Source: G965216255 sp965216255
GTDB lineage: Bacteria; Bacteroidota; Rhodothermia; Rhodothermales; Bin80
Assembly: GCA_965216255.1 (NCBI GenBank)
Contig: OZ244148.1
Coordinates: 4,340,001-4,404,000 of the forward strand
DNA length: 64,000 nt
Reading direction: 5' to 3'
Below the pieces are notes generated by a model. The model was not told the origin of the DNA, ran no database searches, and worked only from the letters and a program-made list of their open reading frames with translations. Both the position numbers and the translations under genes were made by a program. This document shows, piece by piece, positions 54,287 to 63,778 of the stretch (positions are counted from its first letter, which is position 1; every line of letters starts with the position of its first letter).

Positions 54287-56198
54287 GTGCTTGCCCGAAA
54301 AAGATTTTGAGTAGTTTTTAGGCTTCAAGTCTGGATAAACTGTGCCAGTGGAAGGCCTGTTCAAGTAACGTAATTACAGGAACTTCCGTGTCTTGATGGA
54401 TGAGATACCGCAACCCCTAATTACTTGATCCCTAAATCTGATGTTCCTGCGAATGTCTTACCATTTTCCGATATTATGGCCGTAATCACCCCGGTTTGAC
54501 CGCTTTCACCCCAACATTCGACGCTTCTTTGCCATGCGCGTAGTTCCCAAATCACAGTTTGAGCTCGGGCAAGTACCCATCGACCAGATCCAGTTCAAAT
54601 CCAAGTCAAGGGATGATGTCCCCGCCGTGCTGCGTGGTCTGCAGCATCTGTATTGCGATCCCGTCACCAGGAAGAAGATATTCGAGATCCTGAAAAAGCG
54701 ACTGCGGCCAGATGTCAGCTTGGAACGCGGACGCCCCGGTATGGATTTGTGGCAGATCTTTGTCCTTGCCGTGATCCAAAAAGCCCTGAACTGCGACTTC
54801 GATCGCCTCTTGGACTATGCTGACCATCACAAGCAGGTGCGCCAGATGCTGGGGCACGCAGACTTTAACGACGAAAAGGAGTATCACCAACAGACCGTCA
54901 TCGACAACGTAAGTCTGCTGACGGAAGATATTTTGGAAGAGATAAACTGCGTAGTGGTCACCTGCGGCCACCGCCTGGTTAAGAAAAACCGGACGGAGGA
55001 TCCGCTTCACTGCCGGACGGATTCGGCTGTAGCAAAGACGAACGTGCACTGGCCCACGGACGTGAATCTTCTGTGGGATGCGATGCGATGCCTAATCCGG
55101 GATCTTAGGCGTACGTGCCGGGCGCACAAGATCTCAGGGTGGCGCAAAGGCATGTCTTGGAGTAGGCAAGTGCAACGGACATTCTATCGGGTGCGCACGC
55201 GCCGGCAGTGGCGAGACCCAGCGAAGGTGAAGAGCTATCTAAGTATGTGCCGCCAAGTTGTGCAGAAGGCGGAGTGCACACTGAAGGTTTTAGAGCGGCG
55301 CGGGATTGCGTACGAGGAGATATCGCGCTATTTGCGGCATGCCAAGCGGCAAATAGACCAGGTAGAGCGCCGATTGATCAAGGGGGAAGTGATTGCGCAC
55401 GGTGAGAAGGTCTTCTCGGTCCATGAGGAGCACACGCGTTGGATTAGCAAGGGCAAGGCAGGCGTGGTGGCGGAGCTAGGGGTGCCGGTATGCGTGCTGG
55501 AAGATCAATACCAGTTCATTCTGCGCCACCACATCCAGTGGGAAGCAGGAGACCAGGACATGATCGTGCCCTTCCTTACGGAGGCGAAGCAGCACTATCC
55601 GACACTCCGTTCGTGCAGTCTGGACAGGGGTTTTTACACGCCGAAGAATCGGGAGCAGCTGGACCGGCTACTCGATTTGAACGTCATGCCCGAGAAGGGC
55701 CGGCGCACTCAGGAGGATCTGAAGAGGGAGACGGCAGAAGCCTTTGTGGAAGCGCGGCGCCAGCATCCGGCGATAGAGTCGGCCACGGGCAATTTGGATC
55801 ACCGCGGGCTGGGGCTGGTGCGCACGCACGGTTCCAGAGGGTTTGCCCGGACGGTGGCCTTGGTGATGGTAGCGGCCAACGTACACCGAATCGCTCAATT
55901 GCTGAAGAAGCAGGAAGAAAGGCGACGGCACCGGCATAAAGCCCACAGCCGAGCGGCGTAGGCCCGCTCGCGCGGCCGCATGGGAGTAAGACTTTCCCTC
56001 CTTCACAAGAGGAGAGCGCCTACCTGTCTCGTTGTCCCATAGATTCGGGGCATACCACCGCCGATCAGTGGTTGGTAAGCTCGAAATTCGGAGCTGGCTC
56101 GCTATGCCCTTTCCCCCTCCATGCAGGCCCCGCTACCCACCGAATAGCAGCCCCCCAAACCGCATTTCACCAAAAAGCCTGCTTTTTCTGGCAAGCAC
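54287..56198 (+). mobile_element. ISNCY/ISLdr1-like element, copy B, with 6-bp target duplication
   Basis: Ends GTGCTTGCCCGAAAAAG and CTTTTTCTGGCAAGCAC match those of copy A. TATTTA flanks both sides (54281-54286 and 56199-56204). 1912 bp. It contains one intact transposase gene and is the likely active source of the family in this region. Confidence 0.9.
54534..55961 (+). CDS. ISNCY/ISLdr1-type transposase, intact
   Basis: 475 residues, uninterrupted. The characteristic N-terminus is MRVVPKSQFELGQVPIDQIQ, SRDDVPAVLRGLQHLYCDPV, with HADFNDEKEYHQQTVIDNVS and CGHRLVKKNRTEDPLHCRTD, then SAVAKTNVHWPTDVNLLWDA (first DDE region). The C-terminal part has FSVHEEHTRWISKGKAGVVA, LTEAKQHYPTLRSCSLDRGF and LDRLLDLNVMPEKGRRTQED. 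These match the ISNCY group of DDE transposases from general knowledge. The start is the ATG directly after CTTTGCC. Confidence 0.85.
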   Translation: MRVVPKSQFELGQVPIDQIQFKSKSRDDVPAVLRGLQHLYCDPVTRKKIFEILKKRLRPDVSLERGRPGMDLWQIFVLAVIQKALNCDFDRLLDYADHHKQVRQMLGHADFNDEKEYHQQTVIDNVSLLTEDILEEINCVVVTCGHRLVKKNRTEDPLHCRTDSAVAKTNVHWPTDVNLLWDAMRCLIRDLRRTCRAHKISGWRKGMSWSRQVQRTFYRVRTRRQWRDPAKVKSYLSMCRQVVQKAECTLKVLERRGIAYEEISRYLRHAKRQIDQVERRLIKGEVIAHGEKVFSVHEEHTRWISKGKAGVVAELGVPVCVLEDQYQFILRHHIQWEAGDQDMIVPFLTEAKQHYPTLRSCSLDRGFYTPKNREQLDRLLDLNVMPEKGRRTQEDLKRETAEAFVEARRQHPAIESATGNLDHRGLGLVRTHGSRGFARTVALVMVAANVHRIAQLLKKQEERRRHRHKAHSRAA

Positions 56199-56693
56199 TA
56201 TTTAGTGACATTTTCGAGGGTTGCCTCGAGGCAGCGGCAGTAATCGCAGAGGAAAATGCAATGACCCTGCCGGCATTCGTTTTCGGGCAAGCAAGCGATT
56301 CTCTCCAAATGGACGACAAGCCTACCGGCGGCATTTCGATCGCTATTCTTCTTGATCCAGCCAATTGCTCGAACGGCCTCGCTACCGACTTACAGAAACT
56401 CAACGCTTTCCACCGCAACCAATCCGATTGGATTCATTCGGTTCAGGGTTACTATGTCTCGGAACAACATGATCTGTTCGATCAGTTCATGTCGCTTCAT
56501 GGTATCCAGTTTCCCGTCGTTAAGAATTCCCCCTTGGTAGCTTATCTGAATCACCTAGTAACACCGCTCGTCCTGATCTTTGACGCTCGGAGCGGAACGA
56601 TCTTGGACACACATCAACCGATCTCGGACGATGTACAAAAGAGCACACTTTTTTACGACAAGTGGGTACGTCTCATGAATCGATACCCATTAA

Positions 56694-56858
56694 CCCGGAT
56701 TATTCACATAAATGCAAAGTCGATGTTCGAAGGCAGACGTAGTGGGTTCGTAAGCTCTTGATTCTTTTTTGGTTATACGGGAACATCGTAGTAGCTTTTT
56801 CGGTTCGAATACCGAACCATAAATACGCTCAAGGTGAACCCCATGGCCTCCAATTCAG
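56694..56858 (+). repeat. 165-bp inverted repeat partner of 30466-30630
   Basis: Comprises the end of the thioredoxin-like gene (from RIIHINAKSMFEGRR) and the first ~95 bases of an IS1380-type element. The same junction occurs inverted at 30466-30630 with some base changes. Confidence 0.8.
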
Positions 56859-57990
56859 CTGGACATGTGTTGACGGCCCCCTTCAATAAGTCAATAAAAG
56901 TCACGGGGCACCCTTCGGAAAAGTTAACTTCCGATGCCGGAGTCCTCCTGCTGCGGTCGCTCTTCATGCTTACCGGCCTCACAGCTCGCCTGGCAGCGGT
57001 CCTGAGCGATTCCCGCATTCCGGGGCGCATTACGCATCGCTTTGATGAGCTCTTGCAATCTGTCTTGCTGCTCTTGGCGCAGGGAAGGATGCGCCAGCGT
57101 GATATGCGTCGTCTGCGCCATGATCCGGCCATGCGCCCCGTCGCCTAAATGAAGGCAGGGATGGGTGGGCTGGAAGACGGCAAGCCTTTGGCCTCACAGC
57201 CTACCATTTCCCGGCTGTTACGTAGGCTGGGCACAAAGAAGAATCTGGCCAGATTGAGCGATTTCGTCACCACCTTTGCCATGGAGCGCCTCCTGCATGC
57301 CAGAGGCGGCAAGTGCTACGATACGCTGGTCATGGATATAGACGGGTTGCCTGTGGATGCCCATGGTCGGCAGCAGGGCAGTGCCTATAACGGGCACTAC
57401 AAGCGCAACATCTTCCTGCCTCTTATTGCCAGTTGTGCGGAAACCGGCGACATGCTGGGCGCCACGCTGCGTCGTGGCAATGCGCATGTGCTAAACGACT
57501 GCTACAACTTTATCAAGAAGATCGCTCTCAGGCTGCGAACGGATGTGGCCCGAAAGGTGATCGTGCGGTTGGACGCGGCCTTTAATAGTGGAGCGTTATG
57601 CAGTAAGCTGGAGCGGATTTGGATTGGCTACATAATGCGCCTGAAGGAAAACGACGTCCTGGCGGCAGTGGCCGAGCCCTATTTGTCGGGCGTACAACCC
57701 GAAGAGGAACAGTGCTATAACCTGCAATACCGCGCCCTGTCTTGGGAGCGCGAGCGGCGCGTCGTTTTGGTGGTGCTGCCGAATCCCGGGGAACTGTTCC
57801 CCGAGCACTTCTATCTGATTACCGATCAGCACGAGCACGCCTACTCGGCGGAGGAGATCCTGCATCTTTATCGCAGAAGGGGTAAGGCCGAAGCCCACAT
57901 GGGAGAACTAAATCAAGCCTGTTCCATGGCGCTGTCGTCGTCGCCACGCCCCAAGACCCATTACCGGGGCCTACCTATTCCACGGCCCAT

Positions 57991-59380
57991 TTAACAACGA
58001 AGTGCAACACTTGATTTGGATGACAGCGCGCTAGCAAGCGCGTATTCATCACGCTGATTACATGTGAGCGAGATGATGCCGGTACGCTCCGTTAAGACAT
58101 CATTGGAGGGTATCAAATGGCGACGGGCTATCATCATCTTTCCTATGAGGAAAGGTGCCAGATTCACGCATTGAGGAAGCGAGCTGATTCGCTGCGCGAG
58201 ATTGCGCGACAGTTGGGTCGCTCGCCATCGACGATCAGCCGGGAGTTGCATCGCAACAGCGGAGGTAGGGGCTACCGGTATCAACAGGCTACCCGCTTGG
58301 CCAGCGGGCGGCGGAGGAAGGCATCGTTGCGTCCACGGAAGATGACTGAAGCGATGTGGTCTCTTGTGCGTGAGAAGCTCGCCCTGCACTGGAGTCCAGA
58401 GCAGGTCTCGGGTCGACTTCGTCGTGATGGTGTCGTTTCGGTAAGCACCACATGGATTTACAGGCATAGCTGGGCGGACCGAGCGGCTGGCGGATCGTTG
58501 TACAAGCTGCTGCGTCGCCGTGGTAAGCGGTACAACAGGCGTAACAAGAGCGGTGCTGGGCGCGGCCTGATACCGCACCGTGTAGACATCAGCGAACGTG
58601 ATCCCATTGTAGAGCAGAAGACGCGGATAGGCGACTGGGAGGTTGATACGATCATCGGGGCGAAACAACAGGGAGCACTGGTATCCATGGTCGATCGCGC
58701 CTCGAAATTCACGTTTCTTGAGCACGTTGCGTCAAAGGCTGCGATCGGGGTCCGCCATGCGATCATAGGTTGTCTCAGTCCGGTAAAGGACCGGGTACTT
58801 ACTATCACGGCGGACAATGGCAAGGAGTTCGCTCATCATCGCCAGATCGCCAGCGCGCTTTCCGCATCGTTTTACTTTGCGAGGCCATACCACTCCTGGG
58901 AGCGTGGTCTGAACGAGCACACCAACGGCCTGGTGCGAGAGTACTTCCCGAAGGCAACCAACTTTCACACGGTTGAACCGGCAGCGGTGAGGCGGGTGCA
59001 AGCGCAATTGAACAACCGTCCGCGCCGATGCTTGGCCTACCGCACGCCGGCGGAGGTTTTCCTTCCTGCACTAGAGGGCGTGGCAGCCTCCGCGTCCATG
59101 GTCTGAGTCGGGTCGTCGCCAGAAAGACCCATAGACCATTGTACCATGTTCGGGTGACATCATGCGTGCCTACACGCAGGGGAAGAGCCATGCTCGCGCG
59201 TCGGCATTGGCTGCCTCAAAGGTCAAGGAGCGCGAATTTCTTCGGCCAGCAAGCAGCTTCTTCTCCGGTCGGGCTCCGCCCTCCCTCCGAAGAAGCTCGT
59301 TTTCCGCGTTGCCTGTGCTATCTTCTGTCTCTACTCAGGGGCATACTACCTTGTCTACAGTTGTTGCACTTCGGACTTTA
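57991..59380 (+). mobile_element. IS30-family element with 2-bp target duplication
   Basis: Both ends carry an inverted CGAAGTGCAACA core (57998-58010; TGTTGCACTTCG at 59362-59373). AT flanks both sides (57989-57990 and 59381-59382), and removing the element with one AT exactly restores the IS1380 reading frame, which fixes the boundaries. Confidence 0.85.
58117..59106 (+). CDS. IS30-family transposase, intact
   Basis: 329 residues. The N-terminal helix-turn-helix (LSYEERCQIHALRKRADSLR, EIARQLGRSPSTISRELHRN) is followed by the SPEQVSGRLRRDG and TTWIYRH region, then the IS30 integrase-like DDE core: RIGDWEVDTIIGAKQQGALV (first Asp), ITADNGKEFAHHRQIASALS (second Asp), YHSWERGLNEHTNGLVREYF (Glu), and LNNRPRRCLAYRTPAEVF at the end. 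A GGAGG-like sequence (TGGAGGGT) precedes the ATG by about 8 bases. Full length, probably active. Confidence 0.92.
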   Translation: MATGYHHLSYEERCQIHALRKRADSLREIARQLGRSPSTISRELHRNSGGRGYRYQQATRLASGRRRKASLRPRKMTEAMWSLVREKLALHWSPEQVSGRLRRDGVVSVSTTWIYRHSWADRAAGGSLYKLLRRRGKRYNRRNKSGAGRGLIPHRVDISERDPIVEQKTRIGDWEVDTIIGAKQQGALVSMVDRASKFTFLEHVASKAAIGVRHAIIGCLSPVKDRVLTITADNGKEFAHHRQIASALSASFYFARPYHSWERGLNEHTNGLVREYFPKATNFHTVEPAAVRRVQAQLNNRPRRCLAYRTPAEVFLPALEGVAASASMV

Positions 59381-59699
59381 ATTGGCGCACGCAAAGAGGA
59401 AGCGCAGCCGGAAGAAACGCCGTTTTACGCGCACAATGAAGTCCTGCTGCAGCTTTGCCTGCTTGTGTACGAGGTGCTACACCTGGGTCGCTGCACAATG
59501 AAGCAGCCGGGAGCACGGCACATGCACTTGAAGACACCTCAGAAGGAGGTCTTGAAGGTGGGAGCGCTGATAGTGCGGCACGCACGTAACATCGAAATCC
59601 GGATAGCCTTCAGCGCCGTAGCGCTCTGGCGACAGTTCTGGGGGCGCTACCAGCAGCTGACGTGGGTTACCTTGGAATGAGGCCGTGCTGCGCTTGTTA

Positions 59700-60103
59700 G
59701 CGCAGCATCGGTTCTGGACTGTACGGGTTTATTCAATGGCAGAGGTACGTCTTCACGGTACGCCTTTGCCTCTAAAACAGGCCATTCGCGGGGCTCATTG
59801 CCCTGCATCCACGCCAAAACCAGCTTTGCGGCAGGCTCCACGAAGATATTGCTGCCTTACAACAGAATGTACCACTTCCGACAGCCCTCTTGCATTGTCT
59901 ACACCTGTATACTTTTGGCTGGTGAATAATCCGGGATTAAGACAGTAGACATGGATGGCTAAGCCATCGATGTACCGGGGCCGCATCGGAAGCAGAGCCG
60001 TAGTGGCACAACGCGGGGCGCGTGTTGTGCCCAACAGCATCCGTGTCTTCATCGCGAAGCGTACCACGTTGGGAAACCGCGTGCGTCGGATAGGGGGCGG
60101 TGC
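59700..60103. other. Stretch between IS1380 and an IS66-type end without recognised features
   Basis: About 400 bases. The IS1380 right terminus should be at its left edge. Short open frames on both strands show no family motif. No repeat partner was found elsewhere in the window by eye. Confidence 0.35.
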
Positions 60104-60468
60104 GTAAGCGTTCGGCCAACTACATCTTGCGTGGAGGCATAGTCAGGTCGGAGCTTGTGGTCCACACTTAAGGACTCAAGAACGACCTATGCGTAAGTCA
60201 AGACGTACGGCGGCGGAGACGTTTCCGCTGGTAGAGCGATACCTTCAAAGTGGCCGAAGCCGGAAGGCCTTCTGTGCAGCGCACGGGATTTCCGTGTCAC
60301 AGCTGTACTACTGGCAGGGCAAGTATCCACGTAAGGACGTTGCCTCGCAAGGCGCGGCATTCCTGGAGATTAGTGCGCCTGCTGCGGGTGAGCGCGCGGT
60401 AATGGAAGTGGTTTACCCTGGTGGGGTGCGTCTGCATCTTTTCGTGCCGGCCTCTGCCACGTTTCTTC
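60104..60468 (+). pseudogene. tnpA: IS66-type element (different subtype): left end and truncated tnpA
   Basis: GTAAGCGTTCGGCCAA at 60104-60119 is an IS66 left terminus. From ATG 60189 a TnpA follows (RKSRRTAAETFPLVERYLQS; GRSRKAFCAAHGISVSQLYY; GAAFLEISAPAAGERAVMEV; YPGGVRLHLFVPASATFL), almost complete and without shifts. It is cut at 60468 by the left end of IS66 copy 2. The missing tnpB and tnpC of this element are not found beyond copy 2. Confidence 0.75.
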
Positions 60469-60586
60469 GTAAGCGTCCGGTGAAGTACAGGTCAGCGGCA
60501 GCTACAGGTGTGCCGATGGGTACAGGACGGCTGGAAGGCGGAGAGCAGGTGGGCTTGCCGGATCCGGCACACTCGGCGCTTGGCAG

Positions 60587-62160
60587 CTATGCCGCCTTGT
60601 CTTTGTCAGCTTGTCGTGCCTTCTGCCAATGATGAGGCAAGAGGTCAGCTACGCGCCTGGCCGGATGCGTCGGGATGCGCTCGAACACGTCCGTGAGCCA
60701 CTCCTGGGGATTGACACCGTGTAGCTTGCACGTGCCAAGTAGCGAATAGACCACGGCTGCCCGCTGGGCCGCATCATGTGATCCCGCGAACAGGTAATTC
60801 TTGCGGCCGATAGCCAACGGCCGCAGGGCATTTTCAATGAGGTTATTGTCCAGCTCCACGCGCCCCTCATCCAGGTATCGGGCCAGCCTTTTCCAAAGGC
60901 CGAGCGTATAGTTGATCGTCTGGTCCCAAGGACTCTTGGGCAACCCCCCGTTCGCCTCCAGCCAAGGCTTCAGCGCTTCCAGTACAGGCCGGGCCTCTTC
61001 CTGACGTACCTCGCGCCGACGATCCGCACTGGCTCCCTCCTCTCGCAGCCTGCGCTCTATGGCGTAGAGTCGCCTGATCTTTGTCAACACGTGCTCGGCC
61101 TTCTCCGGTTCGTAGCTACGACAGTCGTAGCACTTGCGACGGGCATGCGCCATGCATCCGTAGACCGTCATAGACGGATGCGCATCGAAGACGTTGTAGG
61201 CCACATACCCGTCCGTCTGCAACGCTCCCGCATACCCACCCAAGAACGCCACCGGACCTGCACGGGCACGGCTCTTGCGATACTCCATCACAAACAGCTT
61301 CTGCTCCGGAGTGTGGTACGCCCAGTAAAAACCCCGATGGGCCTTACCCTTCTTCTTTCGATCCTGGACCTGGATACGCGTCTCATCCGCCTGCAGATAC
61401 CCGCTTAAGAGCGCCTCCTGCTTGAGTGCATCATACAGCGGCCCAAGGTGCCATGCCGACTGCGCTATCCATCCTCCCAGCGTGGAGGTGGCAATTTCAA
61501 TGCCTTCCCGCCGGAAACGCTGCTGCTGCCGGTACAGGGGCAAGTGGTCACAGTACTTGTTAACCACCACATCGGCCAACAATCCCGGTCCGGCCATGCC
61601 CTTGTCCACCAGCCGCGGAGGCAACTCGGCGATGATGACGCCGCTGTCCTCATCGGTCGGGTCCACGTACTTGGGACGATGAATCTCGACCACCTTTATC
61701 ATGCTGGGCACGCTCTCCAGGTACTGCGTCTTCTCCATGCCGATGCAAATGAGACCTGTCGTGTCCTCTTCAGGCTGGATTACGATCGTCTCGCGGGGCA
61801 GGTGATCCGGCAGATCCTCGAAGTCCGGACGCCGCTTGGCCTTGCGCCGCTTCCGCTTCGGCTGATCCGTCTCGGGCTCGGGCGGCAGGGGCACCTCGAC
61901 CTCCATGTCGTCAAACAAGAGGCCCTGCAGCGCCTCCGGCCCCAGTACATACCTTTCGCTCCTGGAGCCAAAGAGCAGGCGGAGGGCTTCAGCCAGCTGT
62001 TGTCCTTGCTCTCCAATTTTGCCTGCAGCCGGCTGTTCTCTTCACGCAAGTGATGGTTCTCCTCGGACTGGCTGGCGTTCTGCTTAAGCACCGCGGCAAG
62101 CTGCGCACGGAGGACGTGAGGCTCCGCGGAAGAGGGGGAGGAATGTGCTTCGGGCTGCAT
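60587..62160 (-). pseudogene. tnpC: IS66 TnpC with one-base deletion (copy 2)
   Basis: Nearly identical to the 524-residue TnpC of copy 1, but one T is missing in the run at about 62000-62003 (GCTGTTGTCC here, GCTGTTTGTCC in copy 1). The frame from ATG 62160 is lost after about 54 residues (KLESKD). The long frame starting inside at 61918 keeps the DDE and C-terminal domains (443 residues) but lacks the N-terminal coiled coil. It also has scattered substitutions, e.g. Cys for Phe in ARRKCYDCRSYE. Probably non-functional. Confidence 0.85.
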
Positions 62161-62223
62161 GATTGTTCAACAACGCCTGCACATGCATTGCTCCCCGTTT
62201 CCACATACTATTTATCCCGATTT

Positions 62224-62559
62224 TCAGCTCTTAACCGCATACCGGCGCCGGTATTTTACGGACTTCAGCGACACTCCCTCCAATAACATCACCATCTGCG
62301 TCCACGTCGGCATATCCTCTTTCGGCAGCTCAAACGTACCCGCTTCAAGCCTTTTGTAAAACAAGGCGAAGCCGTTTCGGTCCCACGAAAGCGCCTTCAG
62401 ATGGCTCCGCCTCCTGTTGACGAACACAAAGACGTCCCCCGACATGGGATCCCGCTTCATGCCGCTTTTCACCAAGGCGCACAGGCCGTCAAAGCTCTTG
62501 CGCATGTCGGCCGGCGGCCGGTAAAAGAGATACCGGCGCGAAGGCCCCAGTCCGATCAT
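62224..62559 (-). CDS. tnpB: IS66 accessory protein TnpB (copy 2)
   Basis: 111 residues, identical to TnpB of copy 1 at 51443-51778. It overlaps the ancestral stop of tnpA as ATGA. Intact, though the TnpC encoded downstream is frameshifted. Confidence 0.9.
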   Translation of the reverse strand: MIGLGPSRRYLFYRPPADMRKSFDGLCALVKSGMKRDPMSGDVFVFVNRRRSHLKALSWDRNGFALFYKRLEAGTFELPKEDMPTWTQMVMLLEGVSLKSVKYRRRYAVKS

Positions 62560-62869
62560 GACTGCACCAGCTGCGCCAGGTACGAGGCAGATACCGGCGC
62601 CAAGAGGCGCACGCGTATCCCGCCCGGGTACATGATCTCCACTTGCGCCTCTTCACCTGCCACGGGTCTGCCAATCTCCACAAAGGCGCCGCTGCCGCAG
62701 CCTCCAGGCGATACTTCCGACGCCAGTAAAGCAGCTGCCCATACGAGATGCCGCGCTCGGCACAGAACGCTGCAGCGGTCTGGCTTCTCTCCTCATACAG
62801 TTCCATGAGGGGAAACATTTCTTCCGCCGTACGTCTGGGCTGTCTCATGCCATCCAGGCTTTGAGTCAT
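62556..62869 (-). pseudogene. tnpA: IS66 accessory protein TnpA, frameshifted (copy 2)
   Basis: Same sequence and same frameshift as in copy 1: normal helix-turn-helix N-terminus (about 60 residues), shift near 62694, expected C-terminal tail readable one frame away up to 62556. Confidence 0.7.
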
Positions 62870-62990
62870 CGGGGCTATGAGTAATCTCCCGAGAAATCGT
62901 CACCTTATCCAGATGGGTTTCACCGCACGCTTACGGGCCGCTGCGTATGTGCAGCGCCCCGGAAAGAGGCCGGATCCGGCAGGGCCGCCT

Positions 62991-63014
62991 ATGTGTGCGG
63001 CCGCTCGCACACAT
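62991..63014. repeat. Perfect 9-bp inverted repeat
   Basis: ATGTGTGCG and CGCACACAT surround GCCGCT in a GC-rich, gene-free stretch right of IS66 copy 2. No T-tract follows. It may be part of an IS terminus or a DNA-binding site. Confidence 0.4.
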
Positions 63015-63168
63015 GCGCCTGAAACCGCCCGTAAGTGCCGAAATCGCGCCCGGATCGCGGCGCAGGCGGCCAAAAGAACGCCTCCGAAGTACCGATCCGG
63101 CGCGGTAACTCACGTCCCGGAAGCTTCCTGGCGCGACGAAGGCTGCGAGAACGTATACTGAGAACCCA

Positions 63169-63360
63169 TTGGGGCTGGCATTCCGCGCCATTGCCATGAT
63201 AGGCTCTATCTTAGGTCCACTCCAATCACCGACAGTGCCAGCGAATCTATTCACCGCCGAAGTTTCGAAGCAGTTGAGACATTACTTCTATCGACTAATT
63301 GATCCCAGGAATGGCCAGACCTTTTACGTGGGCATCGGAATGCAGCGCGTAGATTCCTGA
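63169..63360 (+). pseudogene. GIY-YIG nuclease-like N-terminal fragment
   Basis: The reading frame contains VSKQLRHYFYRLIDPRNGQT followed by FYVGIG. This is the N-terminal strand pair of a GIY-YIG nuclease of the LEM-3-like type (YxYxLIDPRN...FYVGKG). A stop at 63358 follows soon after, where intact proteins continue with GNRxxxH and more than 100 further residues. The ATG at 63169 and the residues before VSKQL are uncertain. It is probably the broken start of a mobile or defence-linked nuclease gene. Confidence 0.45.
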
Positions 63361-63500
63361 ACAGACCGACAACCCAATTCATTCCCGAACCGATGGAAAA
63401 GGTTCATCCAGATCAGTTGATGGACATGCTGTGAGATAGCCCTGTATCCCTACCGTATGAGCCGTAGGCCAGTTACGCTTCTGTGAGGCGGCTTCAGGAC

Positions 63501-63776
63501 TCACAGGTACTCCTTAACCTTCTCTTCGTATTGAGCCTGCTTCATCGGACACTTGGCCAGTAACACGAAATCCGGCACTGATAACTTGCACTGCTTTGCC
63601 ATCAGCTTTATAAGTGTTCTTCCCAAATCCTTACCGCTGTGGCTGATCTTCGTGCGTATGCTCGTTAGGGCGCCATCACGGCTGACATAGAACAGCCAGA
63701 TATGGTCTCCCTTGTCGTCCTCTACGAAGCCCTTCTTTTTCAACTTAGCCCGCGTCTTCTCACGTGCTAGTACCAT
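63501..63776 (-). CDS. HicA-like small protein, probable toxin
   Basis: 91 residues from ATG 63776, chosen because the upstream partner stops 2 bases before it and the domain starts here. Residues 1-50 look like a HicA dsRNA-binding-like fold: KTRAKLKKKGFVEDDKGDHI, then WLFYVSRDGALTSIRTKISH with a HxxxxxxxLxxxMAKQ-like continuation (GKDLGRTLIKLMAKQCKLSV). The C-terminal tail is PDFVLLAKCPMKQAQYEEKV. Proteins of this layout with KTSHG-type motifs are often listed as HicA-like. The catalytic His of HicA may correspond to His in the ISHSG segment. The assignment is by general resemblance. Confidence 0.55.
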   Translation of the reverse strand: MVLAREKTRAKLKKKGFVEDDKGDHIWLFYVSRDGALTSIRTKISHSGKDLGRTLIKLMAKQCKLSVPDFVLLAKCPMKQAQYEEKVKEYL

Positions 63777-63778
63777 TG

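Larger units (their letters stand above)
54163..56761 (+). pseudogene. Membrane-anchored thioredoxin-like gene split by ISNCY copy B
   Basis: 54163-54286 encodes a signal-anchor N-terminus (LVAVLVVITVLLLVRLNQSY, then KRYDALF). 56205-56761 encodes the rest (SDIFEGCLEAAAVIAEENAM onward). Removing the 1912-bp element and one TATTTA copy joins the parts exactly in frame into a 226-residue protein. The distal part has a thioredoxin/redoxin-like outline: GISIAILLDPANCSNGLATD with a single Cys, LQKLNAFHRNQ, and the strand VTPLVLIFDARSGTILDTHQ. With only one Cys at the active position, disulfide chemistry is doubtful. The fold call is tentative. The gene is inactivated in this copy. Confidence 0.75.
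56834..59680 (+). pseudogene. IS1380-family transposase interrupted by IS30 and a stop
   Basis: Starting at GTG 56834 or ATG 56843, the frame reads VTGHPSEKLTSDAGVLLLRS through DPAMRPVA, has a TAA stop at 57146, and resumes in the same frame (EDGKPLASQPTISRLLRRLG; DTLVMDIDGLPVDAHGRQQG; YNGHYKRNIFLPLIASCAET; LHLYRRRGKAEAHMGELNQA) up to RPI at 57991. IS30 lies between 57991 and 59380. Deleting it and one AT joins the frame at 59383 to GARKEEAQPEETPFYAHNEV, LLQLCLLVYEVLHLGRCTMK and the family's C-terminal WRQFWGRYQQL. The rebuilt protein has 484 codons with one internal stop. Confidence 0.85.
60469..62934 (-). mobile_element. IS66-family element, copy 2 (2466 bp)
   Basis: Same termini as copy 1 and one base shorter. 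Flanks GTTTCTTC and GGGCCGCT do not match, so there is no target duplication. It lies inside another IS66-type tnpA on its left but next to unrelated sequence on its right. Confidence 0.9.
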
